Origin: Pseudomonadota bacterium
Lineage (GTDB): Bacteria > Desulfobacterota > Syntrophia > Syntrophales > JADFWA01
Length of the DNA: 5,035 nt
Direction of reading: 5' to 3'
Assembly (NCBI GenBank): GCA_030610915.1
Contig: JAUWQS010000164.1
Span: 1 to 5,035, forward strand
Position numbers and translations under genes: made by a program
Notes under the pieces: generated by a model
Database searches by the model: none
What the model was told of the DNA's origin: nothing
The model's input: only the letters and a program-made list of their open reading frames with translations
In this document: positions 5,030-5,035 of the stretch, piece by piece
Position numbering within the stretch: position 1 is the stretch's first letter
Layout: every line of letters begins with the position of its first letter

Positions 5030-5035
5030 CTCGGT

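Larger units (their letters stand above)
4686..5035. other. 350-bp stretch with no convincing gene: palindrome-rich DNA and group II intron 3' end
   Basis: No protein with recognisable features is encoded here. A 135-codon minus-strand frame (4615-5022) crosses the intron hairpins and the start of the DUF4238 gene and has no family-like composition. The stretch consists of the DUF4238 leader (4686-4719), a 107-bp inverted-repeat unit (4720-4826), a GC-rich hairpin (4825-4851), a 9-bp inverted repeat (4866-4951) and the intron tip (4956-5030). Confidence 0.7.
4956..5035 (-). mobile_element. Group II intron, 3' end only (domains V and VI); body beyond the right edge
   Basis: Read on the minus strand, a domain V-like hairpin at 5029-4997 starts GAACCGTATGAGG, has a GAAA loop region and returns through TTCACGTACGGGTC with a two-base bulge. 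This is the arrangement of the group II ribozyme's catalytic hairpin. Domain VI follows after three bases at 4993-4961. The intron 3' end is probably at 4956-4958, where the sequence reads CTACCCGGAAC. The intron is transcribed leftward, and any reverse transcriptase/maturase gene would lie outside the window. The domain assignment rests on structure and remembered consensus, not on a covariance search. Confidence 0.8.

Overview
The window is bacterial accessory DNA. All four protein genes I can support lie on the minus strand. There are no ribosomal, tRNA or core metabolic genes, so the host cannot be named; a Gram-negative environmental bacterium is a low-confidence guess. The left end is an insertion sequence and the right end is the 3' tip of a group II intron, both normally multicopy. 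The piece may therefore be an assembly segment bounded by repeats (inference).

From right to left, which is the direction of transcription: (1) about 4956-5035 holds domains V and VI of a group II intron whose body lies beyond the right edge. (2) About 4686-4955 has no convincing gene but is dense in palindromes: a perfect 19-bp inverted repeat, a UUCG-capped hairpin that touches it, and a 9-bp inverted repeat. (3) 3930-4685 is a relatively AT-rich gene for a DUF4238-family protein. (4) 3801-3929 is a short intergenic segment with a stem-loop that resembles an integron attC site. (5) 2229-3800 is hsdM, the N6-adenine methyltransferase subunit of a Type I restriction-modification (RM) system. 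(6) hsdS, the specificity subunit, overlaps hsdM by 11 bp. It is interrupted near the end of its second target-recognition domain by (7) an IS3-family insertion sequence of about 1.28 kb with orfA and orfB joined by a probable -1 frameshift on an A9 run.

HsdM and HsdS would together form the modification enzyme. No hsdR lies in the window; if present it is beyond one of the edges. The IS removes roughly the last 50 residues expected of HsdS, so the system is probably altered or inactive here. The most interesting points are the twin HsdS target-recognition domains (about 66% identical), which predict a nearly symmetrical bipartite target; the IS disruption; the intron tip with a textbook branch-point domain VI but an atypical domain V; and the possibility, unproven, that the DUF4238 gene was delivered as an integron-type cassette.
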